A DNA stretch of 64,000 nt, taken from positions 35,689-99,688 of the forward strand of contig CAVRBW010000017.1 of assembly GCA_963719325.1 (NCBI GenBank), given 5' to 3'. This DNA comes from DATBLE01 sp963719325 (GTDB taxonomy: Bacteria > Actinomycetota > Thermoleophilia > Gaiellales > Gaiellaceae). The notes under the pieces are model-generated. The model was not told where the DNA came from. It made no database searches and was given only the letters and a program-made list of their open reading frames with translations. The translations under genes were made by a program, and so were the position numbers. Shown piece after piece: positions 17,352 through 25,995 of the stretch. Numbering within the stretch: position 1 is the first letter of the stretch; each line of letters begins with the position of its first letter.

Positions 17352-17942
17352 ATGAATCCGCGCGTGGCAGACACTGCGGTCGACGCTCCGGTGCGCAAGC
17401 CTTTCGCGCCGATCTCGGCGGACGCGCTCGTCGCCGGCGCGCTGCTGCTCGCGGGCGCGATCGTCTTTCTCTGGTACACGCCGGTTTCGTACGACATCTA
17501 CCTGTCCCTCCACGTGCTGGCGGTGACGGTCTGGGTGGGCGGCGACATCACGCTGACCACGCTCGGCATCGTGTTCGAGCAGAAGAAGGACGGGGCGACG
17601 CTCGCCGCGCTCGGACGGATGGGGACCTGGATCGGCACCCGCGTGTACACGCCGGCGCTCTTCTTCGTCTTCGGCTTCGGCGTCGCGCTGATCGAGAAGT
17701 CGGGGATCGGCTGGGGCCAGTTCTGGATCATCTTCGGCGTCGTCGGCTGGTCGCTCGCGATGGCGATCGGAATCGGCTTCGTCGGCCCCGAGCTCGGTCG
17801 CATCGACCAGGCCGCCCAGGCACACGGGCCCGACTCGCCCGAGGTCGCGCGGCGGGTCAAGCGGCTGTTCACGATCTTCCGGTTCGACACCGCGCTGCTC
17901 GCGCTGATCGTGATCGACATGGCCGCAAAGCCGTCGTTCTAG
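17352..17942 (+). CDS. DUF2269-like integral membrane protein
   Basis: A 196-residue protein from the ATG at 17352; the open frame extends to 17193 but the extra N-terminus looks non-coding. Four hydrophobic segments follow: DALVAGALLLAGAIVFLWY, YLSLHVLAVTVWVGGDITL, LFFVFGFGVALIEKSGIG and WIIFGVVGWSLAMAIGIGFV. The HVLAVTVWVGG pattern with a membrane His is typical of DUF2269/CopD-like predicted membrane proteins of unknown role. Its promoter region is shared divergently with the gene at 17070. It ends 14 bases before the stop of the opposing SDR. Confidence 0.65.
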   Translation: MNPRVADTAVDAPVRKPFAPISADALVAGALLLAGAIVFLWYTPVSYDIYLSLHVLAVTVWVGGDITLTTLGIVFEQKKDGATLAALGRMGTWIGTRVYTPALFFVFGFGVALIEKSGIGWGQFWIIFGVVGWSLAMAIGIGFVGPELGRIDQAAQAHGPDSPEVARRVKRLFTIFRFDTALLALIVIDMAAKPSF

Positions 17943-17955
17943 GCCGCCGCCGCTC

Positions 17956-18723
17956 TCAGGTTCGAGTCGTCACGCCGGCCGTCGAGCCGAGGTCGATCGC
18001 CATCGCCGTCCCGGTGACGAGCGACGCGCGATCGGAGCAGAGCCAGACGACCGCCTCCGCGACCTCGGCAGGCTCGCCGATCCGCTTCACCGCCTGCGGC
18101 GCGACGAGCTCGGCCTGACGCTCTGGCGGCAGGCGCTCGATCATGTATGTCCGGGTCGCTGCCGGGCACACGCAGTTGACGCGGATGTTGGCGTCGGCGA
18201 CCTCGATCGCGGCCGCCTTCGTCAGACCGACGACGCCGAACTTGCTCGCGATGTAGGCGGCCAGCCCGGGAACCGCGAGCAGCCCCGCGAGCGACGCCGT
18301 GTTGACGATCGCGCCGCCGCCCTGCGCGCGCATCCGGGGGAGCTGGTACTTCATTCCGAGCCAGACGCCCTTCAGGTTGACGTCGAGCATCCGGTCCCAG
18401 CCGTCCTCCTCGGTGTCCTCGACCGTCGCCTGGAGCTCGACGCCGGCGTTGTTGTGGGCGAAGTCGACTCGGCCGAACGCCGCGACGGTCTCGGCGACGA
18501 GGGCCTGCTGGTCGGCGCTGCTGGTGACGTCGGCCGGCACGAACAGCGCCCGGCCGCCCGCCTCCTCGATCAGACGAACGGTCTCCTCGCCTTCTTCGCG
18601 CCGCGACTCGAGGTCGCTGACCACGACCGCGGCGCCCTCGCGGGCGAACGCGAGCGCGGTCGCACGGCCGATCCCGCCGGCGGCGCCGGTGACCAGACCC
18701 GCCTTTCCCTCGACCAGCCCCAT
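17956..18723 (-). CDS. Short-chain dehydrogenase/reductase
   Basis: A 255-residue classical SDR with cofactor motif TGAAGGIGRA, NNAG (AHNNAGVE), catalytic Ser in IVNTASLAGL and YxxxK as YIASK. VVSDLESRR after the second strand has an acidic residue that favours NAD(H). It would interconvert an alcohol and a ketone. It is divergent from the phosphotriesterase-like gene with only 46 bases between starts, so the two may share control. Confidence 0.92.
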   Translation of the reverse strand: MGLVEGKAGLVTGAAGGIGRATALAFAREGAAVVVSDLESRREEGEETVRLIEEAGGRALFVPADVTSSADQQALVAETVAAFGRVDFAHNNAGVELQATVEDTEEDGWDRMLDVNLKGVWLGMKYQLPRMRAQGGGAIVNTASLAGLLAVPGLAAYIASKFGVVGLTKAAAIEVADANIRVNCVCPAATRTYMIERLPPERQAELVAPQAVKRIGEPAEVAEAVVWLCSDRASLVTGTAMAIDLGSTAGVTTRT

Positions 18724-18769
18724 CGGGTGCCGATTGAATCAGATCGCCGTTTAGTGATACAGACCGCTC

Positions 18770-19732
18770 GTGGCGACGGTCGAGACGGTCCTTGGCGCGG
18801 TTGCGGCCGGCGAGCTCGGGCGGGCGCTCCCGCACGAGCACGTCTTCGTCGCCCAGCAGGAGACGCTGCAGAACTTCAACCACGCCTGGGGCAAGCCGTG
18901 GTGGGACGAGGACGTTCGCGTCGCGGATGCGGTGGCGAAGCTCCGAGCGGTGCGCGCCGCAGGAATCACGACGCTCGTCGACCCGACCGCGATCGGCCTC
19001 GGCCGCGACATCCCGCGCATTCTGCGGATGAACGAGCAAGTCGAGCTCAACATCGTCGTCTGCACCGGGCTGTACGCGTTCCTGGAGCTGCCGCACTTCC
19101 TGAAGTACCGAACCGTCGACGCGCTGGCGGAGCTGTTCGTCCGCGAGCTGCAGGATGGGATCGGGGACACGGGGGTGAAGGCCGCCTTCCTCAAGTGCGC
19201 GGTCGAGGAGCACGGCCTTGCCGGCGACCTGCCGACGATCTTGGCCGCCATCGCGGCAGCCGCCGTCGAGACGGCCGCGCCGGTGATGGTGCACACGAAT
19301 GCGGCCGCGCAGACCGGGATCCTCGCGCTCGAGACCCTGACGAGCGCGGGCGTCGACCCGGCCAGGATCGTCGTCGCCCACGCAGGCGACAGCAACGACC
19401 TCGACTACCTCCACGAGCTGGGGGAGTCGGGCGCGTTCCTCGGCTTCGACCGCTTCAACATCCCGCACTTCAACCCGGACGAGCGCCGCATCGAGATCGT
19501 CCTCGCCTTGCTCGCCGAGGGCTACGCCGACCGGATCCACTTCTCGCACGACGCCGCGTGCTTCTACGACTTCATGGTCGCGAACCCGGCGTTCGCCGAC
19601 GAGCGGCCGGACTATTTGCACATCACGAACGTGATCCTCCCGGCGTTACGGGAGCGAGGCGTCACGGATGCGCAGATCGACCAGATCACGGTCGACAATC
19701 CGCGCCGCTGGCTCACCGGACAACTGCAGTGA
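18770..19732 (+). CDS. Phosphotriesterase-family amidohydrolase
   Basis: A 320-residue TIM-barrel metallohydrolase. Metal ligands visible are HEHVF near residue 24, the carboxylatable Lys in AAFLKCAVEEHG, His in MVHTNAAAQTG, His in VVAHAGDSND and the Asp in HFSHDAACFYD. This is the full PTE-family binuclear set. Members act as lactonases, as hydrolases of N-acyl compounds or, rarely, as phosphotriesterases. The context of ring-oxidising enzymes favours a lactone substrate by inference. The GTG start is 46 bases from the divergent SDR. A perfect inverted repeat overlaps its stop codon. Confidence 0.87.
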   Translation: MATVETVLGAVAAGELGRALPHEHVFVAQQETLQNFNHAWGKPWWDEDVRVADAVAKLRAVRAAGITTLVDPTAIGLGRDIPRILRMNEQVELNIVVCTGLYAFLELPHFLKYRTVDALAELFVRELQDGIGDTGVKAAFLKCAVEEHGLAGDLPTILAAIAAAAVETAAPVMVHTNAAAQTGILALETLTSAGVDPARIVVAHAGDSNDLDYLHELGESGAFLGFDRFNIPHFNPDERRIEIVLALLAEGYADRIHFSHDAACFYDFMVANPAFADERPDYLHITNVILPALRERGVTDAQIDQITVDNPRRWLTGQLQ

Positions 19733-19757
19733 CAGACCTTGGCCTGTCACTGCAGTT
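19722..19757. terminator. Bidirectional terminator, 14-bp perfect stem
   Basis: AACTGCAGTGACAG (19722-19735) pairs with CTGTCACTGCAGTT (19744-19757) around an 8-base loop. The left arm contains the stop codon of the phosphotriesterase-like gene. The convergent HpaB-type gene ends at 19781. There is no U tract, as is common in GC-rich bacteria. Confidence 0.75.
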
Positions 19758-19780
19758 CGAACCTCGCTGCTGCTAGGGCT

Positions 19781-21337
19781 CTACTTGCCGAAGGCGCTGA
19801 CGTCGTCCGGGTTGACGAGATCGGGAGCGGTCCAGCCGTCGAGGTCGTACTCGCTCATGCACTTCTCGACGAAGCCCTTGAGCCGGTCGACCGTGCCGTC
19901 GCCCTGCGCCATCCAGTAGCACTCGAGCTTCGTCAGCTCGTGGCTCCCCGAGTACGAGCGCTCGTAGAGCTCGTGCCGGCCGCCGAACTCGCTGCCGATC
20001 GAGTCCCAGAGCAGGTTGACGAGCTTGATCTTGTGCTCGGCGTCGTAGTCGTTCGAGCCGCGGTAGAACTGGTCGAGGAGCGGCCGTAGCTCGGGCGACT
20101 TCCAGTCGCGCGAGCTGGGCCGGACGATCAACGCGCCGCCGGTCTGGTTCTCGATGATCGACTTGATCGCCGGGTAGGCCTGGTTGGAGAGGATCCGGTA
20201 GGCGGAGGCTGCCTCGATGTTCGGCAGCACCGAGCCGTTCGCCGACGGGACCGGGTTGTGGCACATCGCGTCGGTGAGCGACCAGAACATGTGCCGCCAG
20301 GCGAGGATCTCCCCGATCGAGGCCTGGATGCCGCGGAACTCGAGCGTCCCGGTCGCCTCGACCGCCTTGATGAACATGCCGGCGAGGAAGTCGAGCTTGA
20401 CCGCCAATCGCGTGCAGCCCTGCATCAGGGCCCGCCAGATGAACCCGGTCAGGTGGTAGGTCGAGGCGATCTCGAGGTTGCCGTTGATCAGGAAGTTCTC
20501 CCAGGGGATCAGCGCGTCCTCGAAGACGAGGACGGCGTCGTTCTCGTCGAATCGGCTCGAGAGCGGATAGTCGAACGGGCTGCCCACGACCGCCGCCATG
20601 TACTCGTACGAGGGCCGGCAGATCAGCCGGATGTTCGGGTGATCCATCGGCGCGAAGAACGAGAGCGCGTACTCGCCCTTCTTGATCGGCGTCGACCCGT
20701 GGTAGGAGACGAAGTTGTAGTTCGAGTAGGCAGAGCCAGTGGCGACCATCTTCGCGCCTCGGACGACCACGCCCTCGTCGGTCTCCTTGACGGAGTGGAC
20801 GAAGATGTCCTCGACCTCGTGGATCTCCCGGTTCCGGTCGACGGGCGGGTTCACGAGCGTGTGGTTCATGAAGAGGACCTTCTCCTGGGCCTCCTTGTAC
20901 CAGCGCCGTGCGTTCTCCTCGTAGGGCTTGTAGTAGTCGGCGTTCGGCCCGTAGGTGGCGAGGAACGCGGCCTTGTAGTCCGGGCTCCGACCCATCCAGC
21001 CGTAGGTCAGGCGCTGCCAGGCCGCGATCGCGTCGCGGCCGCGCACCAGGTCCTCGGCCGACGTCGGCGCCTTGAAGAATGGATGCGTGAAGCCGCCGTT
21101 GCCGGTGTCGGTGGGGACGGTGAGCACGTCCTTGTGCTCGGGGTCATGGAGTGCGTCGTACAACCGCGCCACGCTTCGAGCCCCATTGCGGAAGGCCGGG
21201 TGCGTCGTGACGTCGTCGACCCTCTCGCCGTAGATCCAGACGTTCCGCCCGTCCCGCAGGCTCTCGAGGTACTCGTCTCCGGTCATCGGGCGAGTCGCCC
21301 GGCCGGAAGGACTCTCGACATTTGCCGCTTGCGCCAA
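19781..21337 (-). CDS. 4-hydroxyphenylacetate 3-monooxygenase-like oxygenase (HpaB family)
   Basis: About 518 residues, the usual HpaB/PvcC length. Landmarks are TGDEYLESLRDGRNVWIYGE at the N-terminus, FVSYHGSTPIKKGEYALSFF, FDENDAVLVFEDALIPWEN and YRGSNDYDAEHKIKLVNLLW near the C-terminus. These two-component enzymes hydroxylate phenolic compounds with reduced FAD supplied by an HpaC-type reductase; candidates lie at 11.6 and 27.4 kb. A TTG at 21337 is preferred as start because GGGAGG precedes it by 5 bases; an ATG at 21286 is the alternative. A strong promoter lies at 21378-21406. Confidence 0.88.
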   Translation of the reverse strand: MAQAANVESPSGRATRPMTGDEYLESLRDGRNVWIYGERVDDVTTHPAFRNGARSVARLYDALHDPEHKDVLTVPTDTGNGGFTHPFFKAPTSAEDLVRGRDAIAAWQRLTYGWMGRSPDYKAAFLATYGPNADYYKPYEENARRWYKEAQEKVLFMNHTLVNPPVDRNREIHEVEDIFVHSVKETDEGVVVRGAKMVATGSAYSNYNFVSYHGSTPIKKGEYALSFFAPMDHPNIRLICRPSYEYMAAVVGSPFDYPLSSRFDENDAVLVFEDALIPWENFLINGNLEIASTYHLTGFIWRALMQGCTRLAVKLDFLAGMFIKAVEATGTLEFRGIQASIGEILAWRHMFWSLTDAMCHNPVPSANGSVLPNIEAASAYRILSNQAYPAIKSIIENQTGGALIVRPSSRDWKSPELRPLLDQFYRGSNDYDAEHKIKLVNLLWDSIGSEFGGRHELYERSYSGSHELTKLECYWMAQGDGTVDRLKGFVEKCMSEYDLDGWTAPDLVNPDDVSAFGK

Positions 21338-21377
21338 GGCTGCCTCCCGTGAAATCGTCTGACGAATCGGTCGGAGG

Positions 21378-21417
21378 ATGATAACGCCCTTCCGGGAGCT
21401 GTTCAAAATCGATGAAC
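21378..21417 (-). promoter_or_regulatory. Promoter of the HpaB-type gene with GTTCA inverted repeat
   Basis: On the minus strand TTGAAC (21401-21406), 17 bases, TATCAT (21378-21383), 41 bases before the TTG start. GTTCA (21413-21417) lies 6 bases before the -35. Together they make GTTCA-N7-TGAAC, an inverted repeat that overlaps the -35 and also the 5' end of the divergent cupin gene. A repressor or activator site for both genes is likely. Confidence 0.6.
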
Positions 21418-21441
21418 GGACCAACGGAGGTGTACAGGACG

Positions 21442-22278
21442 ATGAACCAGCGAGGAAGCCTCGAAGCAACGCCCGGCGACGCCGGCGACTACTCCGGGCG
21501 CAGCGCCGGGTACCTCCGTCGCGCACTCGTCGACCGGGCTGCCGGATCGGTACACCAGGAGGTCGTGGTCGCGGAGCTCGAGCCGGGCGGCCACGTCGAA
21601 TCGCACCTGCACGCGTTCGAGGAGGCCTTCTACGTCCTCGAGGGCAGCCTGGCGTTCGAGGGCGCGGGCGCGGCCGAGCAGCTGGGCACGGACGACTACG
21701 TCTTCGTCGAGCGCGGGGTCGTCCACGTGCTGCGCAACGAGTCGGATGTCCCCGCGCGATGGCTGGAGGTGAGCGCGCCCCAGCCAGGCGCGGCGCTCGA
21801 CGACACCGTCTTCGTCGACGCCCATCCGCTCCCGGAGGGTGTCGAGCAGCCCTATCGAAAGGCCCACTTCGACGTCGCCGACCTGCCTGCGCCGAGCGCG
21901 GCGATCGGCCTTGCCGGCTTCGGCGCCGCCAACGTCGGCGGCGCCGCGCTGAAGATCCTGGTCGGCCCTGACACGGGCGCCAGCCAGCTCAACCTGATGG
22001 TCGTCCAGTACGCCCCCGGCGGATTCATCACCAGGCACGACCACGCCTTCGAGGAGGCGTTCTTCTTCGTCGAAGGGGAGATCGAGGCCGAGCTCGACGG
22101 CGAGACGCACGTGCTGAGCGCCGGCGACTACTGCTGGAGCGCCGTGAAGAGCATGCACGCCCTGGCGAACCGCTCGGACGGAGTCGTTCGCTGGCTCGAG
22201 ACACAGGTCCCGCAGCCGCCCTCCCGGTATCAGGCGCGGTTCACGGCCGACTGGGAGCGCTTCCTGGACGCGACGTAG
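21442..22278 (+). CDS. Bicupin domain protein
   Basis: 278 residues with two cupin domains. The first has GGHVESHLHAFEEAFYVLEG and the second GGFITRHDHAFEEAFFFVEG. Each supplies HxH, Glu and a later His (VVHVL; KSMHALANR), the complete metal-binding set of cupins. Tandem cupins of this size include ureidoglycine aminohydrolase-like proteins and ring-cleavage dioxygenases. Neighbouring oxygenases make a dioxygenase or isomerase role plausible but unproven. ATG 21442 has GGAGG 11 bases upstream; an in-frame ATG at 21412 is possible. The 3' end overlaps the opposing livM by 38 bases. Confidence 0.85.
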   Translation: MNQRGSLEATPGDAGDYSGRSAGYLRRALVDRAAGSVHQEVVVAELEPGGHVESHLHAFEEAFYVLEGSLAFEGAGAAEQLGTDDYVFVERGVVHVLRNESDVPARWLEVSAPQPGAALDDTVFVDAHPLPEGVEQPYRKAHFDVADLPAPSAAIGLAGFGAANVGGAALKILVGPDTGASQLNLMVVQYAPGGFITRHDHAFEEAFFFVEGEIEAELDGETHVLSAGDYCWSAVKSMHALANRSDGVVRWLETQVPQPPSRYQARFTADWERFLDAT

Positions 22279-23254
22279 CGTCGGAGACTTCGACACTCCG
22301 CTGCACCGGGAAGAGGTGGAGTCCGAGGTGCCGACCGACGATCCCCCAGATCCCGCCACGGATCCAGGCGGCAGCCGCGACCGCGACCGCGCCGACGCCG
22401 ATCAGATACCAGGTGCCCTGCTCGGAGAACTCCTGCTGGAGTGCGAAGAAGACGATTGCGCCGACGATCGGCCCCTCGATCGTGCCGATGCCGCCGATCA
22501 CGACGATGAAGATCATGTACGCGGTCTGGGTGACGTCGAACGCCGCGTCCGGGCGGACGCTGAACGTGCGAACGGCAGTGATCGCGCCCACCAGCCCGCA
22601 GCCGAACGCGGCGACGACCCAGACGATCACCCGAGTGCGAAGGACGTTCACGCCGACGCTGCGCGCCGCGGTCTCCTCGTCTCGGATCGCCGTCAGCGCG
22701 AGGCCGAGCCGGGTGCGGAGGAGCAGGTACGTGCCGAGGACCGAAGCCGCCGCCACGCCGAGCGCCCAGAAGTACGAGCCGTGGAGGCGCCTGGTCGGGT
22801 CGAGCTGAATGGACGCATAGACCGATTCGCCGTCACCGCCGCCGACGTAGTGCCAGTTCACGACCAGGAGATGGACGACCTCGGCGATCACCCAGGTGCC
22901 GATCGCGAAGTACCCGGCTCGCAACCGGAAGGCGAGCGCCGCCGCCGGGAGCGAGAGCCCTGCGGCGACGAGGCCGGCGAGCGCGATCGACCAGAATGGC
23001 CCGATTCCGGCCTTGTCCGCGAGCACGAAGAGCGCGTAGCCACCGATGCCGATGAACGCCTGCTGGCCGATCGAGATCAGCCCTGCGTAGCCCGCGAGGA
23101 GGTTCCACATCTGCGCGAGCGCGAGCAATCCGAAGAGCTCGATCAGGTTCTGGAGGTCCGAGTCGCCGAGCCAGGCGGGGCCGGATGCGAGGCCGCCGAC
23201 GGCCGCGCCGAACGCGGCCAGCCACGCGGTGCGCCCGATCATCGCGCGACTCAC
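22241..23254 (-). CDS. livM: Branched-chain amino acid-type ABC permease (LivM)
   Basis: A 337-residue permease of LivM type with LAGYAGLISIGQQAFIGIGG (the conserved GxxSxGQxAFxGxG region) and the cytoplasmic coupling loop TAIRDEETAARSVGVN. Ten or so hydrophobic segments are present. The GTG at 23254 overlaps the livH stop by 3 bases. It is the last gene of the second Liv operon (binding protein, LivG, LivF, LivH, LivM). No frameshift is seen. Confidence 0.92.
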   Translation of the reverse strand: MSRAMIGRTAWLAAFGAAVGGLASGPAWLGDSDLQNLIELFGLLALAQMWNLLAGYAGLISIGQQAFIGIGGYALFVLADKAGIGPFWSIALAGLVAAGLSLPAAALAFRLRAGYFAIGTWVIAEVVHLLVVNWHYVGGGDGESVYASIQLDPTRRLHGSYFWALGVAAASVLGTYLLLRTRLGLALTAIRDEETAARSVGVNVLRTRVIVWVVAAFGCGLVGAITAVRTFSVRPDAAFDVTQTAYMIFIVVIGGIGTIEGPIVGAIVFFALQQEFSEQGTWYLIGVGAVAVAAAAWIRGGIWGIVGRHLGLHLFPVQRSVEVSDATSRPGSAPSRP

Positions 23255-24117
23255 GCCGGTGCCGTCCTGCCGAGCAGACCGGTGGGTCGGACGAGCAGCA
23301 CGGCGAGGAAGAGGATGTGGCCGGCGAGCACGTTCCAGCCGGGCGAGATCTGGGCGCCGATCGACTGGGCGACGCCGAGGGCGATTCCGCCCAGCAGCGT
23401 GCCCCACAGCGAGCCGAGCCCGCCGATGATCACGGCCTCGAACGCGAAGATCAGCCGCAGAGGACCCGCCGTCGGCGTGAAGCTCGTCCGGATCGCCAGA
23501 AAGAGGCCCGCGACCGCCGCCGTGGCGAGCGAGATCGACATCGCGATCGCGTACAGGCGGCGGTTGTCGATCCCGACCAGCTGCGCCGCGCGCTGGTCGT
23601 CGGAGGTGGCGCGGAGCGCACGGCCGAGCCCGGTGTAGCGGATCACGAGCTGGAGGCCGACAAGCAGAACCACCGCAGCGATGAGGGTGATCAGCGGGAA
23701 CCAGCCGATCGAGATCTGGTTCGTGACGTGGATGCTGTCGGTCGCGATTGCCCCGGGGTGGAGCGCCTGCGAGTTGCCGGAGAACCCCTGCTGGAGCGCG
23801 TTCTCGACGATGATCGCGAGCCCGAACGTTGCGAGCAGGGGCGCCAGACCGCTGTCGAGCGTGAAGTTGAGCAGCGCGTACTGGAGGACGAAACCGCCGG
23901 CCGCCATCGCGGGGATGACGACGAGCAGCGACACGAACGGGTTCAGGCCCGCGTGGTCGGCGAGCAGCACGGCGATGTACGCGGCGAGGACACCCAGGTC
24001 ACCGTGCGCGAGGTTGACGATCCGCATCACGCCGAACACCAGTGACAGTCCGGTCGCGAACAAGGCGTAGAAGCCGCCGAGCAGGACCCCCTGGACGATG
24101 GCGTTGACCCAATCCAC
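23251..24117 (-). CDS. livH: Branched-chain amino acid-type ABC permease (LivH)
   Basis: A 288-residue permease beginning VDWVNAIVQGVLLGGFYALF, with GVMRIVNLAHGDLGVLAAYI (the LivH NLAHG motif) and the coupling loop LRATSDDQRAAQLVGID. The start is the GTG at 24117, directly after a 27-base hairpin (24121-24147). The purine tract GGAGGGGG lies beyond the hairpin, so the Shine-Dalgarno is separated from the start unless the stem folds. The frame stays open upstream to 24288 through the repeat, but that stretch looks like repeat DNA, not protein. Confidence 0.9.
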   Translation of the reverse strand: MDWVNAIVQGVLLGGFYALFATGLSLVFGVMRIVNLAHGDLGVLAAYIAVLLADHAGLNPFVSLLVVIPAMAAGGFVLQYALLNFTLDSGLAPLLATFGLAIIVENALQQGFSGNSQALHPGAIATDSIHVTNQISIGWFPLITLIAAVVLLVGLQLVIRYTGLGRALRATSDDQRAAQLVGIDNRRLYAIAMSISLATAAVAGLFLAIRTSFTPTAGPLRLIFAFEAVIIGGLGSLWGTLLGGIALGVAQSIGAQISPGWNVLAGHILFLAVLLVRPTGLLGRTAPA

Positions 24118-24119
24118 TA

Positions 24120-24312
24120 GCGTGGGGGAACCCGTGGTTCCCCCACGAGCCCCCTCCTTCTTCGCGACGACTGACCAGCCGAAGGTGGCCTCCCGCCGGG
24201 CAATGTTCTCGGCAGCATCGACGGGCAAAGCCCGCCGACGCGCCCCAAACCGTGGGCCCGGCTCCGGCGGCGACTGTGAGCGAAACAACAGCCGAAGAGA
24301 CGTCCTCCATCG
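24120..24312 (-). repeat. Dispersed intergenic repeat, copy A (hairpin head plus ~165-bp tail)
   Basis: It fills the whole livF-livH gap. The head is CGTGGGGGAACC (24121-24132), CGT, GGTTCCCCCACG (24136-24147), followed on the + strand by CCCCCTCC. The tail shares blocks with copies B (25045) and C (31592): GCCTCCCGCCGGGCA, CGACGGGCAAAGCCCGCCGA and GTGGGCCCGGCTCCGGCG. On the transcribed (minus) strand the order is tail, GGAGGGGG, hairpin, start codon. Confidence 0.85.
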
Positions 24313-24333
24313 TCACGAGCACGCGCGGTCAAG

Positions 24334-25041
24334 TCAGTCTTCTCGCATTCCGAAGTACGCCTCGACGACTCGCTCGCGCGTGACCTCGCTCGCCGTCGCG
24401 TGGAGCGAGACGCGTCCTTCCAGCAGGCAGTAGACGCGGTTCGCGGCGCCGAGCGCGCGCGTGACGTCCTGCTCGACGAGCACGAGCGTCGTTCCCTCGC
24501 CGGCGATCTCGCCGATCACGTCGTAGAGCGATTCGATCACGACGGGAGCGAGCCCCAGCGAAAGCTCGTCGAGCAGGAGGAGCCGAGGGTTGCTCATCAG
24601 CGCACGGCCGATCGCCAGTGCTTGCTGCTCACCGCCTGAGAGGCCGCTTCCCCAGCGACCGGCGAGCGGCTGGAGGAGCGGGAAGAGCTCGTAGACGCGT
24701 TTCAGGTTCCAGGGGCCCTTGCGCCCGAGACGGGCGCCGAGCCGCAGGTTCTCCTCGACGGTCAGGCTCGGGAAGATCCGCCTCCCCTCGGGGACGAGCG
24801 CGATCCCAAGTGGCACGCGCCGATGCGCCGGCAGCTTCCGCAGCGGTGCGCCGTCGAACCGGACCTCGCCGCCGCCCGGCTGGAGCAGGCCCGCGGCGGT
24901 CGCGAGCAGCGTCGACTTACCGGCCCCGTTCGCGCCGATGATCGCCAGCGTCTCTCCTTCCGCCACCTCGACGCTGACCCCGAAGAGAGCCTGGAAGTCG
25001 CCGTAGAAGCTCTCGATCGAGTCGAGCTCGAGCAGCGCCAT
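24334..25041 (-). CDS. livF: Branched-chain amino acid-type ABC ATP-binding protein (LivF)
   Basis: A 235-residue ABC ATPase: Walker A GANGAGKST, signature LSGGEQQ, Walker B LLLLDELSLGLAP and switch region LVEQDVTRALG. It pairs with the LivG encoded upstream. The ATG at 25041 follows repeat copy B, whose hairpin (25045-25071) ends 3 bases before the start codon, with GGAGGGGG on the far side of the stem. The open frame continues upstream to 25212 through the repeat; family length argues for the ATG. Confidence 0.93.
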   Translation of the reverse strand: MALLELDSIESFYGDFQALFGVSVEVAEGETLAIIGANGAGKSTLLATAAGLLQPGGGEVRFDGAPLRKLPAHRRVPLGIALVPEGRRIFPSLTVEENLRLGARLGRKGPWNLKRVYELFPLLQPLAGRWGSGLSGGEQQALAIGRALMSNPRLLLLDELSLGLAPVVIESLYDVIGEIAGEGTTLVLVEQDVTRALGAANRVYCLLEGRVSLHATASEVTRERVVEAYFGMRED

Positions 25042-25044
25042 CAG

Positions 25045-25246
25045 CGTGGGGGAACCCGTGGTTCCCCCACGGGCCCCCTCCTTCTGCGTATCGATCCATT
25101 CGCCGCAGCGAGCCTCCCGCCGGGCACTGTTCTCGGCAGCGTCGACGGGCAAAGCCCGCCGACGCGCCCACAACCGTGGGCCCTGCTCCGGCGACCCGCC
25201 GCAGCGACGCAAGAGCCGAAAGAGCGTGTTCCATCGTCAGCGATTC
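25045..25246 (-). repeat. Dispersed intergenic repeat, copy B
   Basis: It fills the livG-livF gap. Head hairpin arms are CGTGGGGGAACC (25045-25056) and GGTTCCCCCACG (25060-25071). On the + strand this is followed by GGGCCCCCTCC and a tail sharing GCCTCCCGCCGGGCA, GTCGACGGGCAAAGCCCGCC and GTGGGCCCTGCTCCGGCGA with copies A and C. Same orientation relative to the downstream gene as copy A. Confidence 0.85.
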
Positions 25247-25261
25247 GCAGAGACAAGAAGC

Positions 25262-25984
25262 CTAGAGCTCTCGCCCAAGGTAGACGTCGCGGAGTCTGGG
25301 GCTCGCCATCACCTCGCGCGGATCGCCCTCGATCAGGTTGCGTCCCTGGGCCAGCGCGAGCAGACGGTCGACGACCGAGAGCAGCGCGTGGACGACGTGC
25401 TCGATCCACACGATTGCGATGCCCTGCTCGCGCAGCTCCTTGATCGTCCCGACCAGGTCGTTCACCTCGGGCTCCGTGAGCCCACCGGCGACCTCGTCGA
25501 GCAGGAGGACGCGAGGCTTCGTCGCGACCGCCCGGGCGATCTCCAGACGCTTTCGCTCGAGCAAGGTCAGCGAGCCGGCGACCGTGTTCGCCTTCTGCCC
25601 GAGCCCGACGCGCGAGAGGACCTCCACGCACGCCGACTCGGCCTCGGCACGGCCGCCGGTGGTCCCGTACGTGTGGGCGACGAGGACGTTCTCGTACGCC
25701 GTCAGGCCTCCGAACGGGCGCGGGATCTGAAACGTCCTGCCGATGCCGACCCGGCAGTGGTGGTGGCTCGGCAGGCGGGTGATGTCCCGGCCGTCGAACA
25801 CGATGCGACCGCGATCGGGCTTGAGCGTCCCCCCGATCAGATGCAGCACGGTCGTCTTGCCGGCCCCGTTTGGGCCAACGATTCCCAGTGCTTCGCCAGC
25901 CTCCAGCGTGAGGCTCACGTCGCGGACGGCGGCGACGGAGCCGAACGACTTGGAGACGTCGTGGAGCTCGACCAGTGCCGGCAA
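25262..25984 (-). CDS. livG: Branched-chain amino acid-type ABC ATP-binding protein (LivG)
   Basis: About 240 residues: VELHDVSKSFGSVAAVRDVS, Walker A GPNGAGKTT, Q-loop GRTFQIPRPF, Walker B VLLLDEVAGGLTEPE and switch His in WIEHVVHAL. The signature motif reads GSLTLLERKRLEIARA, a common LivG variant of LSGGQ. The TTG at 25984 is the best start, 12 bases past the binding-protein stop; an in-frame CTG at 25975 is possible. Second gene of the operon. Confidence 0.92.
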   Translation of the reverse strand: MPALVELHDVSKSFGSVAAVRDVSLTLEAGEALGIVGPNGAGKTTVLHLIGGTLKPDRGRIVFDGRDITRLPSHHHCRVGIGRTFQIPRPFGGLTAYENVLVAHTYGTTGGRAEAESACVEVLSRVGLGQKANTVAGSLTLLERKRLEIARAVATKPRVLLLDEVAGGLTEPEVNDLVGTIKELREQGIAIVWIEHVVHALLSVVDRLLALAQGRNLIEGDPREVMASPRLRDVYLGREL

Positions 25985-25995
25985 ACGGGTGGCTG

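Noticed and set aside
24120..24322. Open reading frames across repeat copies A, B and C with similar translated products
   Set aside because: The similarity follows the DNA in more than one frame, there is no ribosome binding site, and the frames run into LivH, LivF and MetE starts. High GC content explains the lack of stops.
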